The position numbers and the translations under genes were made by a program. A stretch of DNA of 64,000 nucleotides from positions 2,170,001 to 2,234,000 of the forward strand of contig NC_013757.1 of assembly GCF_000025345.1 (NCBI RefSeq). Reading direction: 5' to 3'. Shown here piece after piece: positions 54,055 through 62,769 of the stretch. Origin of the DNA: Geodermatophilus obscurus DSM 43160. GTDB taxonomy: Bacteria > Actinomycetota > Actinomycetes > Mycobacteriales > Geodermatophilaceae. The notes under the pieces were generated by a model. That model saw only the letters and a list, made by a program, of their open reading frames with translations. It ran no database searches and was not told the DNA's origin. Positions within the stretch are counted from its first letter, which is position 1. Every line of letters begins with the position of its first letter.

Positions 54055-56885
54055 TGACCGAGCGCACGTACCTGGACTTCGACGTGCTGGTCGAACCGGC
54101 TTCGGCGACCAGCTACCGCGCCCGGGTGCTGCACTCCCCGGTGGGTGAGACCCGCCCGGTGCCGGTCACCGTCCCCTTCTCCGACCTGGAGCTGGAGAAC
54201 TTTCTGCTGCGCATCGGTCGGCCACGCCGGTACCTGGTCCGCAGCGAGGACGCACCGGAGGCCACGGCGGTCCGCGACTTCGGCGGCCGGCTGTTCGACG
54301 CGGTCTTCCGCGACCAGGTGCGCAGCGCCCTGACCGCGAGCCTGGACCAGGCCGAGGGGCGGGACTGCGGGCTGCGCGTGCGGCTGCGGCTGACCGACGC
54401 ACCCGAGCTGGCCGACCTGCCCTGGGAGTACCTCTACGACAAGGACGCACGCCGGTTCCTCGCGCTGTCCGAGTGGACCCCGCTGGTGCGCTACCTCGAC
54501 CTCCCGGGGCGAATCCGTCCGCTGCCCGTGCAACCGCCGCTGCGTGTCCTGGTGCTGGTCGCCAGTCCCTCCGACTTCCCGCCCCTGGACGTGGACGCCG
54601 AGTGGGCCCGGCTGCACGAAGCGCTGGGCGAGCTGCAGCACGACGGACGGGTCCGGCTCGAACGGGCGCCCAACGGCTCCATGGCCGAGCTGCAACGCCA
54701 GCTGCGGCGGGGCCAGCACCACGTCTTCCACTACATCGGTCACGGGCGGTACGACAGCGAGCTCGGGGACGGGCAGCTGGCCATGGAGGGAGCGACCGGC
54801 CGGGCCCAGCCCATCAGCGGCTCCGACCTCGGCGCCCTCCTGCACGACCACCGCACCCTGCGCCTGGCTCTGCTCAACTCGTGCGAGGGCGCCCGGGGCG
54901 GCCGCACCGACCCCTACTCGGGGACCGCGCAGAGCCTGGTCTACCAGGGCATCCCCGCCGTGGTCGCCATGCAGTTCGAGATCACCGACCGGGCCGCCAT
55001 CGTCTTCACCCGCGGCTTCTACGAGGCCGTCGCCGACGGCTACCCGCTCGACGCGGCCATGGCCGAGGCCCGCAAGGCCATCCGGCTCCAGCCCAACCAG
55101 GTCGAGTGGGGCACCCCGGTGCTGTACCTGCGCGCCCCCGACGGGCGCATCTTCGACGTCGCCCACCCGCCGGGCTCCGCCCACAAGGCGCCGGTCGGCC
55201 CCGTCCCCCCGGAGGTCGCTCCGGAGGCCGTCCGCGGGGTCGCGCCGGAACCCGCCCCAGGCGTGCTCCCGGCCCCGCGGCCGGACCCCGGACAGCCGCC
55301 CGGGACCGCCCAGCCACTCGTGGCGGCGCCAGCACGGCAGGACGTCCCGGTCACGACCGACGACCCCGCACGGGAGGACGGTGGACCGACGGTCGGGGAC
55401 CGACAGCGCGACCTCGCCGAGGACGCCACCGCACCCAGGCGGGGACCGGGGGAGCGGCGCCGATCCGGCGATCAGGACGTCACGGCGGCCGGGAACCCCG
55501 GGCCGACCACCGCGCCGGAGCCTCCTCGGACCCGCAGGGCCCCGGCACCGCGGGCCCGGCCGAAGGCGAGGCCGCCGGAGCGGGAGGGCGCCACCGCGGT
55601 CACCCCGACGGCCCCCCGGACGTCGACGAGGGACAGCTCGGCCGACGGGACGCCCGCGTCGCCGTCGTCCCGGCCGCCGTCGTCCCGGCCGCCGTCGACA
55701 CCGTCGCCGTCGACACCGCCGCCGTCCCCGCCGCCGTCCCCGCCGTCGGGGCGGGTGCCCGTGCCGGCGCGGGGCCCCCAGCCGTCACCGGGGTACCGGT
55801 GGCTCCTCATGGCGGTCGTCCTGCTGGTCGCGGCGGCCGCTGGAGCGGTGTTCGTGGCGATCGACCGGCAGCGGCTGAGCCAGCAAGGCGACCCGGCCGG
55901 GACGATCGCGTCCGAGTCCACCGCCCCGGAGCCTGCCGCGCCCACCAGCTCCGGCCCGCCACCGGTGTCCCCGAGCATGCCGATCCCGTCGGCCGGCGCG
56001 ATCATCCCGGTGGGCGAGACACCCGGCTATGCGGTGGCCTCACCGAGCGGGGCCCAGCTCTACGTCGCCAACCGCGCGGCCCGCACCATCACGGTGGTCG
56101 ACACCGAGCTGGACCGGGTGACCGGGACGATCCCCGTGCCGGTGGGTCCGCCGCAGTTCGTGGTGTTCTCCGCGGACGGCCGGACGGCGTACCTCAGCCT
56201 GTACGACGAGGGCACCCGGGACGGGGCCTTCGGCGTCCTCGACACCAGGACGTGGAAGATGATCGAGACCATCCCCCTGGACGGCAAGCCGTGGTCACCC
56301 GCGGTCAGCCGCGACGGGGGCCGGGTCTTCGTACCCGTCGAGGGTCCGAACACCGTCGTGGTCATCGACGCCGGGGCGTACGAGGTCCTGACCGAGATCC
56401 CGGTGCCGCCACTACCGCACTCCGTCGAGTTCACCCTCGACGGCACGCGGGCTTACGTCGCCGACCACACCTCCAACGTCGTCGCGGTCATCGACACCAC
56501 GACGGACAGGGTGGTCCGGGAGGTGCCGGTCGACGCGGGCCCGCACCGCGTGGCGGTGCACCCTGCTCGACCGCTGGTCGCCAACGTCAACTACGACGCC
56601 GACACGGTCACGGTGATCGACACGAGCACCGACACGGTCGTGACCAGCATCCCGGTCGAGGCGGGGCCTCAGGACATCACCTGGGCGCCCGACGGCCAGT
56701 TCGCCTACGTCACCAGCGTCGACGCGGACACGCTCTCGGTCATCGCGGCCGGCGACTGGAGCACCACGGCGAGGATCCCCATCGGCGACGCCCCGACCTC
56801 GGTCGCAGTACTGCCAGACGGGTCACGCGGCTACGTGACCAACCTGAACGACGGCACCGTCCGGGTGCTCGACCTCGACGGCTGA
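54054..56885 (+). CDS. CHAT protease-like protein with transmembrane segment and YVTN beta-propeller
   Basis: A 943-residue fusion. Residues 1–160 are a beta-rich N-terminal region found before CHAT domains. The CHAT (caspase-HetF-associated) domain spans about 160–370, with catalytic His230 in FHYIGHGRYD and Cys277 in LLNSCEGARGG. Residues 375–580 are a Pro/Ser/Arg-rich disordered linker with tandem SRPPS/STPPP units. One membrane helix follows (about 581–603), then about six YVTN/NHL-like beta-propeller blades (649–943; VDTxxDRVxxxIPV repeats). CHAT peptidases are activated by partner sensors. The propeller is probably outside and the peptidase inside, so an external signal could trigger proteolysis. 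Inferred. Confidence 0.88.
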   Translation: MTERTYLDFDVLVEPASATSYRARVLHSPVGETRPVPVTVPFSDLELENFLLRIGRPRRYLVRSEDAPEATAVRDFGGRLFDAVFRDQVRSALTASLDQAEGRDCGLRVRLRLTDAPELADLPWEYLYDKDARRFLALSEWTPLVRYLDLPGRIRPLPVQPPLRVLVLVASPSDFPPLDVDAEWARLHEALGELQHDGRVRLERAPNGSMAELQRQLRRGQHHVFHYIGHGRYDSELGDGQLAMEGATGRAQPISGSDLGALLHDHRTLRLALLNSCEGARGGRTDPYSGTAQSLVYQGIPAVVAMQFEITDRAAIVFTRGFYEAVADGYPLDAAMAEARKAIRLQPNQVEWGTPVLYLRAPDGRIFDVAHPPGSAHKAPVGPVPPEVAPEAVRGVAPEPAPGVLPAPRPDPGQPPGTAQPLVAAPARQDVPVTTDDPAREDGGPTVGDRQRDLAEDATAPRRGPGERRRSGDQDVTAAGNPGPTTAPEPPRTRRAPAPRARPKARPPEREGATAVTPTAPRTSTRDSSADGTPASPSSRPPSSRPPSTPSPSTPPPSPPPSPPSGRVPVPARGPQPSPGYRWLLMAVVLLVAAAAGAVFVAIDRQRLSQQGDPAGTIASESTAPEPAAPTSSGPPPVSPSMPIPSAGAIIPVGETPGYAVASPSGAQLYVANRAARTITVVDTELDRVTGTIPVPVGPPQFVVFSADGRTAYLSLYDEGTRDGAFGVLDTRTWKMIETIPLDGKPWSPAVSRDGGRVFVPVEGPNTVVVIDAGAYEVLTEIPVPPLPHSVEFTLDGTRAYVADHTSNVVAVIDTTTDRVVREVPVDAGPHRVAVHPARPLVANVNYDADTVTVIDTSTDTVVTSIPVEAGPQDITWAPDGQFAYVTSVDADTLSVIAAGDWSTTARIPIGDAPTSVAVLPDGSRGYVTNLNDGTVRVLDLDG

Positions 56886-57029
56886 AGGAGGACCCCGTCC
56901 TCCCCGGTCTTCGGAGGAGGACCCCGTCCTCCTCACCGCTCGCAAGCTCGCGGCGAGCCTCTGGACGGGGCCTATCCGGGACGGGGCCGATCGGGCTCGG
57001 GGCGGGACCCTGGACGGGGCCGCGAGCAG
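56886..57029 (+). repeat. stop-anchored repeat after the CHAT gene
   Basis: CTGAAGGAGGACCCCGTCCTCC contains the perfect hairpin GGAGGAC-CCC-GTCCTCC directly after the stop; the motif occurs a second time at 56913. It continues CACCGCTCGCAAGCTCGCGGCGAG and GGGCGGGACCCTGGACGGGG. Confidence 0.8.
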
Positions 57030-57073
57030 GGCGCCGTGACCACCCGTCCAGCCGGTGGGGTGGTCACGGCGCC
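57030..57073. terminator. bidirectional hairpin between converging CHAT and monooxygenase genes
   Basis: Perfect 16-bp stem GGCGCCGTGACCACCC / GGGTGGTCACGGCGCC with a 12-base loop. Confidence 0.85.
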
Positions 57074-57091
57074 GTCGTCGTCACGGGGGCC

Positions 57092-58915
57092 TCAGGAGGT
57101 GTGGTGGACCTCCTGCAGGCGGTAGACCGGGGTGGGGATCCCCTCGTAGCGGGCCTTGAGCTGCAGCGCCAGGTACAGCGAGTAGTGCCGGGACTGGTGC
57201 AGGTTGCCGCCGTGGAACCACAGCCCCGGCTGCTGGGTGGGCTTCCACATGTTGCGCTGCTCGCCCTCCCACGGCCCCGGGTCCTTGGTGGTGTCCGACC
57301 CCAGACCCCACACCTTGCCGACCTTGTCGGCGACCTCCTGGGAGATGAGGTCGGCCGCCCAGCCGTTCATCGACCCGTAGCCGGTGGCGTAGACGACCAG
57401 GTCGGCGGGCAGCTCGGTGCCGTCCTCGAGCACGACGGCGTCCTCGGTGAGGTGGTCGACCTGGCCGTGCGCCAGCTCGACCTCGCCGTCGGCCACCAGC
57501 TCGGCGGCGCCCACGTCGATGTAGTAGCCGGAGCCGCGGCGCAGGTACTTCATGAACAACCCCGAGCCGTCGTCGCCCCAGTCCAGCCAGAAGCCGGCGT
57601 CGGACATCCGGCGGTAGAACTCGGCGTCGCGCTCCCTCATCTGCTCGTACAGCGGGATCTGGAACTCGTGCATGATCCGGTACGGCAGCGAGGCGAAGGT
57701 CAGGTCGGCCTTCTCGGTCGTGACACCGTTGGCCACCGCCTCCTCGCTGTAGAGCGCGCCCAGGCCGATCTCCATCAAGCTGTCGCTCTTGACGATGTGC
57801 GTCGAGGTGCGCTGCACCATCGTCACGTCGGCGCCGACCTCCCACAGCGCCCCGCAGATGTCGAACGCCGAGTTGTTGCTCCCGACGACGACGACCTTCT
57901 TGCCCTCGTACTCGTCCGGCCCGGGGTGCGCCGAGGAGTGGTGCTGCTCGCCGCGGAAGACGTCCTGGCCCGGCAGCCGGGGGACGTTCGGCTTGCCGGA
58001 CATGCCGGTGGCCAGCACCAGCTGCCTCGGGCGCAGGGTGACCGGCTGCCCGTCGCGCTCGACCTCGACGGTCCACTCGCCGGTCTGCTCGTCGAAGCTC
58101 GCCGAGCGCGCCGTGGTGCCGCCCCAGTAGGGCACCTCCATGACCTTCACGTAGGACTCGAGCCAGTCGCCGATCTTGTCCTTGGGCGCGAACACCGGCC
58201 AGTTGTCCGGGAACTTCAGGTAGGGCAGGTGGTCGTACCAGACCGGATCGTGGAGGCACAGCGACTTGTAGCGGCTGCGCCACTGGTCGCCGGGGCGGGC
58301 GTGCTTGTCGATGACCAGCGCGGGGACGCCGAGCTGCCGCAGCCGGGCGCCGAGCGCGATGCCGCCCTGGCCGCCGCCCACGACGAGCACGTCCGGCTGC
58401 ACGGTGGTCCCGAGGCCGGCCTCCTCCTGCTCGCGGCGCTCCCGCCAGGTGAGCCGGTGCTTGTTCGCGCCGTGCTCGGCGCCCATCGGCCGGCGCTCCC
58501 GCAGCGGCTCCTCGTGGCCCTTCAGCTCGTACAGGGTGGTCAGCAGGGTGAACGCCTCGCTGCCCTCCTCCTGGAGGCGGAGGTGTCCACGCCCACGGCC
58601 GACGGCGGTCTCGAACTCGATCCAGGCGGTGGTCACCCCGTCGGCCTCGGTCGGCTCCTCGGTGGTGCGGAAGCCGCGCGGGTCGGTGGTCTCGAGGGTG
58701 GCACCGAGCAGGTCGCGGACGCCGTCCGGGCCCTCGACCGTGGTGATGTTCCAGGTGAAGGCGACGAGGTCCCGCCAGAAGCTCGTCGCGGCGAACATCC
58801 CCGCCGCGCGGTCGACGTCGCGCGCGGTGAGCGCGTCCTCGAACGCGGCCAGCCAGGCGTCGGTGCGGTCGGCGGGGGAGCCGGTGGTGCCGGGTCGTTC
58901 GGCGGTCTGCGTCAT
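57092..58915 (-). CDS. flavin-containing monooxygenase with N-terminal SnoaL domain
   Basis: A 607-residue fusion. Residues about 15–145 form a SnoaL/NTF2-like domain (DAWLAAFEDALTARDVDRAAGMF). The FAD/NADPH monooxygenase part follows: FAD motif VVGGGQGGIALGARL, GDQWRSRYKSLCLHDPVW, VLATGMSGKPNVP and NADPH motif VVVGSNNSAFDICGALW. It resembles YUCCA-like and aldehyde/ketone monooxygenases. A divergent GAF regulator probably controls it. The ATG at 58915 follows GGAGG. Confidence 0.9.
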   Translation of the reverse strand: MTQTAERPGTTGSPADRTDAWLAAFEDALTARDVDRAAGMFAATSFWRDLVAFTWNITTVEGPDGVRDLLGATLETTDPRGFRTTEEPTEADGVTTAWIEFETAVGRGRGHLRLQEEGSEAFTLLTTLYELKGHEEPLRERRPMGAEHGANKHRLTWRERREQEEAGLGTTVQPDVLVVGGGQGGIALGARLRQLGVPALVIDKHARPGDQWRSRYKSLCLHDPVWYDHLPYLKFPDNWPVFAPKDKIGDWLESYVKVMEVPYWGGTTARSASFDEQTGEWTVEVERDGQPVTLRPRQLVLATGMSGKPNVPRLPGQDVFRGEQHHSSAHPGPDEYEGKKVVVVGSNNSAFDICGALWEVGADVTMVQRTSTHIVKSDSLMEIGLGALYSEEAVANGVTTEKADLTFASLPYRIMHEFQIPLYEQMRERDAEFYRRMSDAGFWLDWGDDGSGLFMKYLRRGSGYYIDVGAAELVADGEVELAHGQVDHLTEDAVVLEDGTELPADLVVYATGYGSMNGWAADLISQEVADKVGKVWGLGSDTTKDPGPWEGEQRNMWKPTQQPGLWFHGGNLHQSRHYSLYLALQLKARYEGIPTPVYRLQEVHHTS

Positions 58916-58997
58916 GGGTGCGCCTCCTGCGTCGTCGCGGGCGGTGTCGCCGGTGGGTCGGGTCCAGCAGACCCGCCCGGACACGGTGCCGGGAGGC

Positions 58998-59013
58998 GTT
59001 GCAGGGGGTTGCA
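58998..59013. promoter_or_regulatory. GTTGCA direct repeat in the divergent promoter
   Basis: GTTGCA occurs at 58998–59003 and 59008–59013, ten bases apart (one helical turn), between the monooxygenase and its putative regulator. This is a possible activator site. Confidence 0.4.
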
Positions 59014-59055
59014 CGGCATATGGTCGTGGCGCAGGTCACAGCGGAGGAGCGGCCC

Positions 59056-60324
59056 ATGACCGTCGTCCAGAGCGCTCTCCCCCCGGGAGCCGACCCCTGG
59101 GTGCACACCCGGCTGCTCGCGCGGGTGCGCGCCGCGGCCCTGGCCGGCGGCACGCCGCCGGCCGCGCCACGGCCGGTCATCGGCGCGTCCTGGCGCCGGC
59201 TGCGCGGCAGCGGCCTGGACCCGTCCCGGACGCCGGACGTCGCTCCGCTGGACGGGGCCGAGCTGGAGCGCCGCCGGGCCGAGAGCGGACTGGCCCCGCT
59301 GCTGCCGCTGCTGCGCGAGCGCCTGCTGCCGGTGGCGCGCGACGCCGGGCAGGTGCTGGTCGTGGGGGACGCCGGCTGCCGCGTGCTGTGGCGGGAGGGC
59401 GGCGCCGAGGTGCGCCGGCGGGCCGACCGGCTGGGCTTCGTGGAGGGGTCCTCCTGGGACGAGGACGTGGTCGGCACCAACGCCATCGGCACCAGCGTGG
59501 TGGTCCGCGCGGCGCTGCAGGTGCACGCCGCCGAGCACTACGCCGAGGGGCACCAGCCCTGGACCTGTGCCGCCGCGCCGCTGCGCGACCCGGTCACCGG
59601 CCGGGTGCTGGGGGTGGTCGACCTGTCCGGGCCGGCCTCGACGGTGCACCCGAGCACGATCGCGCTGGTCGACGCCGTCGCCCTGCTGGCCGGGCAGGAG
59701 CTCCTGCGCGCCCACACCCGGCACGTCGAGCGGCTGCGGACGCTGGCCGCGCCGATCCTGGCCCGGCTGACCGGCCCGGCGCTGGTCGTGGGCGTCGACG
59801 GGTGCACCGCCGCCGCGACCGGCCTGGCCGCACCCGACCGCGTCGCGCTGCCCGAGGAGGTGCACCCGGGCGCGGCGTGGGTGCCGGCGCTGGGCCGGTG
59901 CACCGTGGAGCCGCTGCCCGGGGGCTGGCTGCTGCGCCCGCAGGGCCCCGGGGACGACGACCGGCCCGCCGGGCTGGTGCTCGACCTGACCGGTGCCCGC
60001 CCGCAGGTGCAGGTGACCGGGGCCAGCGGCAGCTGGACGGCCGGGCTCAGCCTGCGGCACGCGGAGATCCTGCTGGCCCTCACCCGGCACCCGGCCGGCC
60101 GCTCGGCCGCCGCGCTCGCCGCGGACCTCTTCGGCGACCCGACCCGCACGGTGACCGTGCGCGCCGAGGTCTCGCGGCTGCGCCGCACCCTGGGCTCGGT
60201 GCTGCTCACCCAGCCCTACCGGGTCGACGAGGACGTCGCCGTGGAGGTCCGGCTGCCGACCCCGGTCGCCCGGCTGCTCCCGGCGTCGACCGCGCCGCTG
60301 GTGGAGGCGCTGCGTCGCGGCTGA
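59056..60324 (+). CDS. GAF-domain transcriptional regulator (AcoR-like, without AAA+ domain)
   Basis: A 422-residue regulator. The N-terminus (PVIGASWRRLRGSGLDPS) and GAF domain (about 60–230; SSWDEDVVGTNAIGTSVV, PLRDPVTGRVLGVVDLSG) are as in AcoR-type activators that sense ketones, aldehydes or phenols. The sigma-54 AAA+ module is absent. The C-terminus (about 345–400; LSLRHAEILLALTRHPAG… VRAEVSRLRRTLG) is a winged-helix-like DNA-binding region. It is divergent from the flavin monooxygenase, its probable target. Its TGA is part of the repeat. Confidence 0.85.
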   Translation: MTVVQSALPPGADPWVHTRLLARVRAAALAGGTPPAAPRPVIGASWRRLRGSGLDPSRTPDVAPLDGAELERRRAESGLAPLLPLLRERLLPVARDAGQVLVVGDAGCRVLWREGGAEVRRRADRLGFVEGSSWDEDVVGTNAIGTSVVVRAALQVHAAEHYAEGHQPWTCAAAPLRDPVTGRVLGVVDLSGPASTVHPSTIALVDAVALLAGQELLRAHTRHVERLRTLAAPILARLTGPALVVGVDGCTAAATGLAAPDRVALPEEVHPGAAWVPALGRCTVEPLPGGWLLRPQGPGDDDRPAGLVLDLTGARPQVQVTGASGSWTAGLSLRHAEILLALTRHPAGRSAAALAADLFGDPTRTVTVRAEVSRLRRTLGSVLLTQPYRVDEDVAVEVRLPTPVARLLPASTAPLVEALRRG

Positions 60325-60616
60325 AGGAGGACCCCCCACCCCCCTGGAAGGACCCCGTCCTCCCCACCCCTCGTGAGAGGACCCCCTGCCCCCCGCCACT
60401 CGCAAGCTCGCGGCGGGACCCTGAAGGAGGACCCCCCACCCCCCTGGAAGGACCCCGTCCTCCCCACCCCTCGTGAGAGGACCCCCTGCCCCCCGCCACT
60501 CGCAAGCTCGCGGCGGGACCCTGCAGGGGGCCTGCGGTGCTCTGGACGGGGCCGGCGGCGGGACCCGGCAGGAGGCCTTCAGGGCTCGCGGCGGGACCCT
60601 GCAGGGGGCCGTGCGT
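60321..60616 (+). repeat. exact 100-bp tandem duplication of the stop-anchored repeat, plus further cassettes
   Basis: The segment 60321–60420 is repeated base for base at 60421–60520. Each unit starts CTGAAGGAGGACCCCC and has GGACCCCGTCCTCC, GAGAGGACCCCCTGCC, and CCCGCCACTCGCAAGCTCGC facing GGCGGG. The first unit holds the regulator's stop codon. Two partial GCGGCGGGACC cassettes follow, the last of which reads into the response regulator gene on the other strand. Confidence 0.92.
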
Positions 60617-61241
60617 AGGACTCCTCCGGCAGGTGGGTGCGGGCCCACAGCGTCGCGGAGGTGCGGTCGCGGACGCCGATCCGCTGGAAGACGCTGGTCA
60701 GGTGCGCCTTGACGGTGCTCTCCCGGATGCCGAGCCGGCGGGCGATCTGCTTGTTGGCCAGGCCGTGGCCGACGAGGGCCAGCACCTCCTGTTCCCGCTC
60801 GGTGAGCTCGGCCGCCCGGACGGGGCTGCGCCGGGCGTGCAGCACGGTGCGGGCCACACGGGGGTCCAGCGGGGAGTGGCCGCGGGCGGTGGAGCGGATC
60901 GCGGCGAGCAGGTCGGCCGGCTCGGTGTCCTTGAGCACGTAGCCGCCGGCGCCGGCGTCCAGGGCCTCGATCACCCGCTGCCGGTCGGAGAAGGAGGTCA
61001 GCACCAGCACCTCGACGGACGGGTGCTCCTCGACGATGCGGCGGGTGGCGGCGACGCCGTCCAGCACCGGCATGGACAGGTCCATGAGCACCACGTGCGG
61101 CGCCAGCCGGGCCACCTCCTCGACGGCCTCGGCGCCGTCGGCCGCGGTGCCGACGACGCGCATGTCGCCGGCGGCGGCGATGAGGCCGGAGAGTCCGGTG
61201 CGCATGAGCGCGTGGTCGTCGACGACCAGGACGTCGATCAC
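60579..61241 (-). CDS. NarL/LuxR-type response regulator
   Basis: A 220-residue response regulator. The receiver domain has acidic pair VVDDH, phospho-acceptor Asp54 (HVVLMDLSMP) and Lys in YVLKDTEP; the C-terminal LuxR HTH is AAELTEREQEVLALVGHGLANKQIARRLGI. The last residues YARPPAGSRREP and the stop are encoded inside a copy of the intergenic repeat. The GTG start overlaps the histidine kinase stop (GTGA). Confidence 0.92.
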   Translation of the reverse strand: MIDVLVVDDHALMRTGLSGLIAAAGDMRVVGTAADGAEAVEEVARLAPHVVLMDLSMPVLDGVAATRRIVEEHPSVEVLVLTSFSDRQRVIEALDAGAGGYVLKDTEPADLLAAIRSTARGHSPLDPRVARTVLHARRSPVRAAELTEREQEVLALVGHGLANKQIARRLGIRESTVKAHLTSVFQRIGVRDRTSATLWARTHLPEESYARPPAGSRREP

Positions 61242-62641
61242 GGGGTGGGGACCTCCAGCCGCAGGCTCGTCCCGGCACCCGGGGCGGTCCGCACGGCGAG
61301 GGTGGCCCCCGCCGCCGCGGCGCGGTCGGCCAGCAGGCGCAGCCCGAGGTGCCCGGCCCGCGGCCGCAGCACCACCGGGTCGACGTCGAAGCCGATGCCG
61401 TCGTCGGTGACCTCGAGGACCAGCCGCCCCGTCCGCTGCTCGACGGTGACGTCGACGCACCGGGCGCGGGCGTGCTTCCCCACGTTGCGCAGTGCCTCCT
61501 GGACCGTCCCGAGCAGCAGCGCTGCGGTCGCCGGTCCGGTCTCGAGGTCCTCGGGGACGCTCAGCCGGACCTCGATGCCGCGCGGCCGCAGCCTCGCGGC
61601 CAGGTCGGCCAGGGCCCCGGGCAGGCCGGCCTGCTCGAGCGTCGGCGGGTGGATCTCCACGAGCAGGGAGCGCAGCGAGCCGACCGACTCCGGCAACGCC
61701 CCGGCGGCCTGCCCGAGGACCTCGGCGACCTGCTGCTCGCGTCGTCCCGCGCCGGGGGCGCGCAGGTCGTCGGCGGCGCGCGCCACCAGCAGCGCCGAGG
61801 CGGAGACGTCCTGCACGATCCCGTCGTGCAGGCTGCCCGCGATCAGCCGGCGCTCCTCGGTCGACACGTCCAGCGCCCGCGCCTGCAGCACCTCCCGCTC
61901 CTGCTGGGTCGTCCGGAGCTGGGTCACCATGCGGCGGGCCAGGGGCAGCTGCACCGCGACCAGGGTCAGCAGCACGACCAGGGATATCGGGGCGAACTCC
62001 GCCCAGATCTCGAAGCGCCGCGCGGTGACCTCGTCGTAGGCGGAGTAGGTCTCCAGCAGCAGCGGCTGGCCCTGGGGCCCGTCGATCTGCCCGTAGACCT
62101 CCAGCAGCCGGCCGGCCGAGCGCTCGAACCGGTTCTCGGGGCGGGCGAGGTCGCTGACCGCGGCCCGGGTGACGCCGTCGCGCAGGGTCTGCCGGCCGGT
62201 CACGTCGAGGGGGTGGGTCCGGCCGATCAAGCGGGCCTCGTCGGAGTAGACGACCCGGCCGTCGGCGGTCCAGATCTTGAGCCGGAGGACGGCGGTGTCG
62301 GCCAGGCGGCCACGGAGCGCGACGTCGACGGCGGCGATCGCCGCGGGGTCGCCCCTGGTCAGCTCGTCGCTGACCAGGGGCTGCACGAGGACGGCGGCCA
62401 GCAGGTCGGTGGTGCGGCGGGCGTCGGCCAGGGCCTCGTCCTCCGCGGCGCCCACACTGGCCCACAGGCCCCCGGCGATCAGCAGGACGACGGCGACCAG
62501 GTTGGCCAGCACGAACCGGAGGACGACCCGGCCCACCGGCGGGGACGCCGGCCGGGACCGGGTGGCGGCGGTGCCGTTCCCGAGCGGGACCCACACCGGG
62601 GCCCCGGACGGCACGGCGGCCACCGTGAGGTCCGTCGCCAT
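61238..62641 (-). CDS. membrane sensor histidine kinase (NarX/DesK-like)
   Basis: A 467-residue kinase. Membrane helices at about 39–62 and 214–234 enclose an extracytoplasmic sensor of about 150 residues. HisKA_3 dimerisation domain with His272 in IAGSLHDGIVQDVSA; GHKL ATPase with EALRNVGKHARA, DDGIGF and GHLGLRLLADRA. It phosphorylates the coupled NarL-type regulator. The signal is unknown. The ATG at 62641 follows GAGGAGGGGG. Confidence 0.92.
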   Translation of the reverse strand: MATDLTVAAVPSGAPVWVPLGNGTAATRSRPASPPVGRVVLRFVLANLVAVVLLIAGGLWASVGAAEDEALADARRTTDLLAAVLVQPLVSDELTRGDPAAIAAVDVALRGRLADTAVLRLKIWTADGRVVYSDEARLIGRTHPLDVTGRQTLRDGVTRAAVSDLARPENRFERSAGRLLEVYGQIDGPQGQPLLLETYSAYDEVTARRFEIWAEFAPISLVVLLTLVAVQLPLARRMVTQLRTTQQEREVLQARALDVSTEERRLIAGSLHDGIVQDVSASALLVARAADDLRAPGAGRREQQVAEVLGQAAGALPESVGSLRSLLVEIHPPTLEQAGLPGALADLAARLRPRGIEVRLSVPEDLETGPATAALLLGTVQEALRNVGKHARARCVDVTVEQRTGRLVLEVTDDGIGFDVDPVVLRPRAGHLGLRLLADRAAAAGATLAVRTAPGAGTSLRLEVPTP

Positions 62642-62769
62642 GGCACCCCCTCCTCGCGCAGACGCGGGAAGGGCCTGCTGGGAGGTTGTGCCACCCCGGG
62701 GTGCCGGTGCACAAGGAGTGGGCGGGTGTGGTGACCCGGACGGGCGGACGGCGGACCGTCCCGCGGGGC

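Noticed and set aside
54473..59059. A 1528-residue open frame on the plus strand
   Set aside because: It runs through the CHAT gene in another frame and antisense to the monooxygenase; the product is Arg/Gly/Pro-rich without any domain. Such long frames are common at this GC content.
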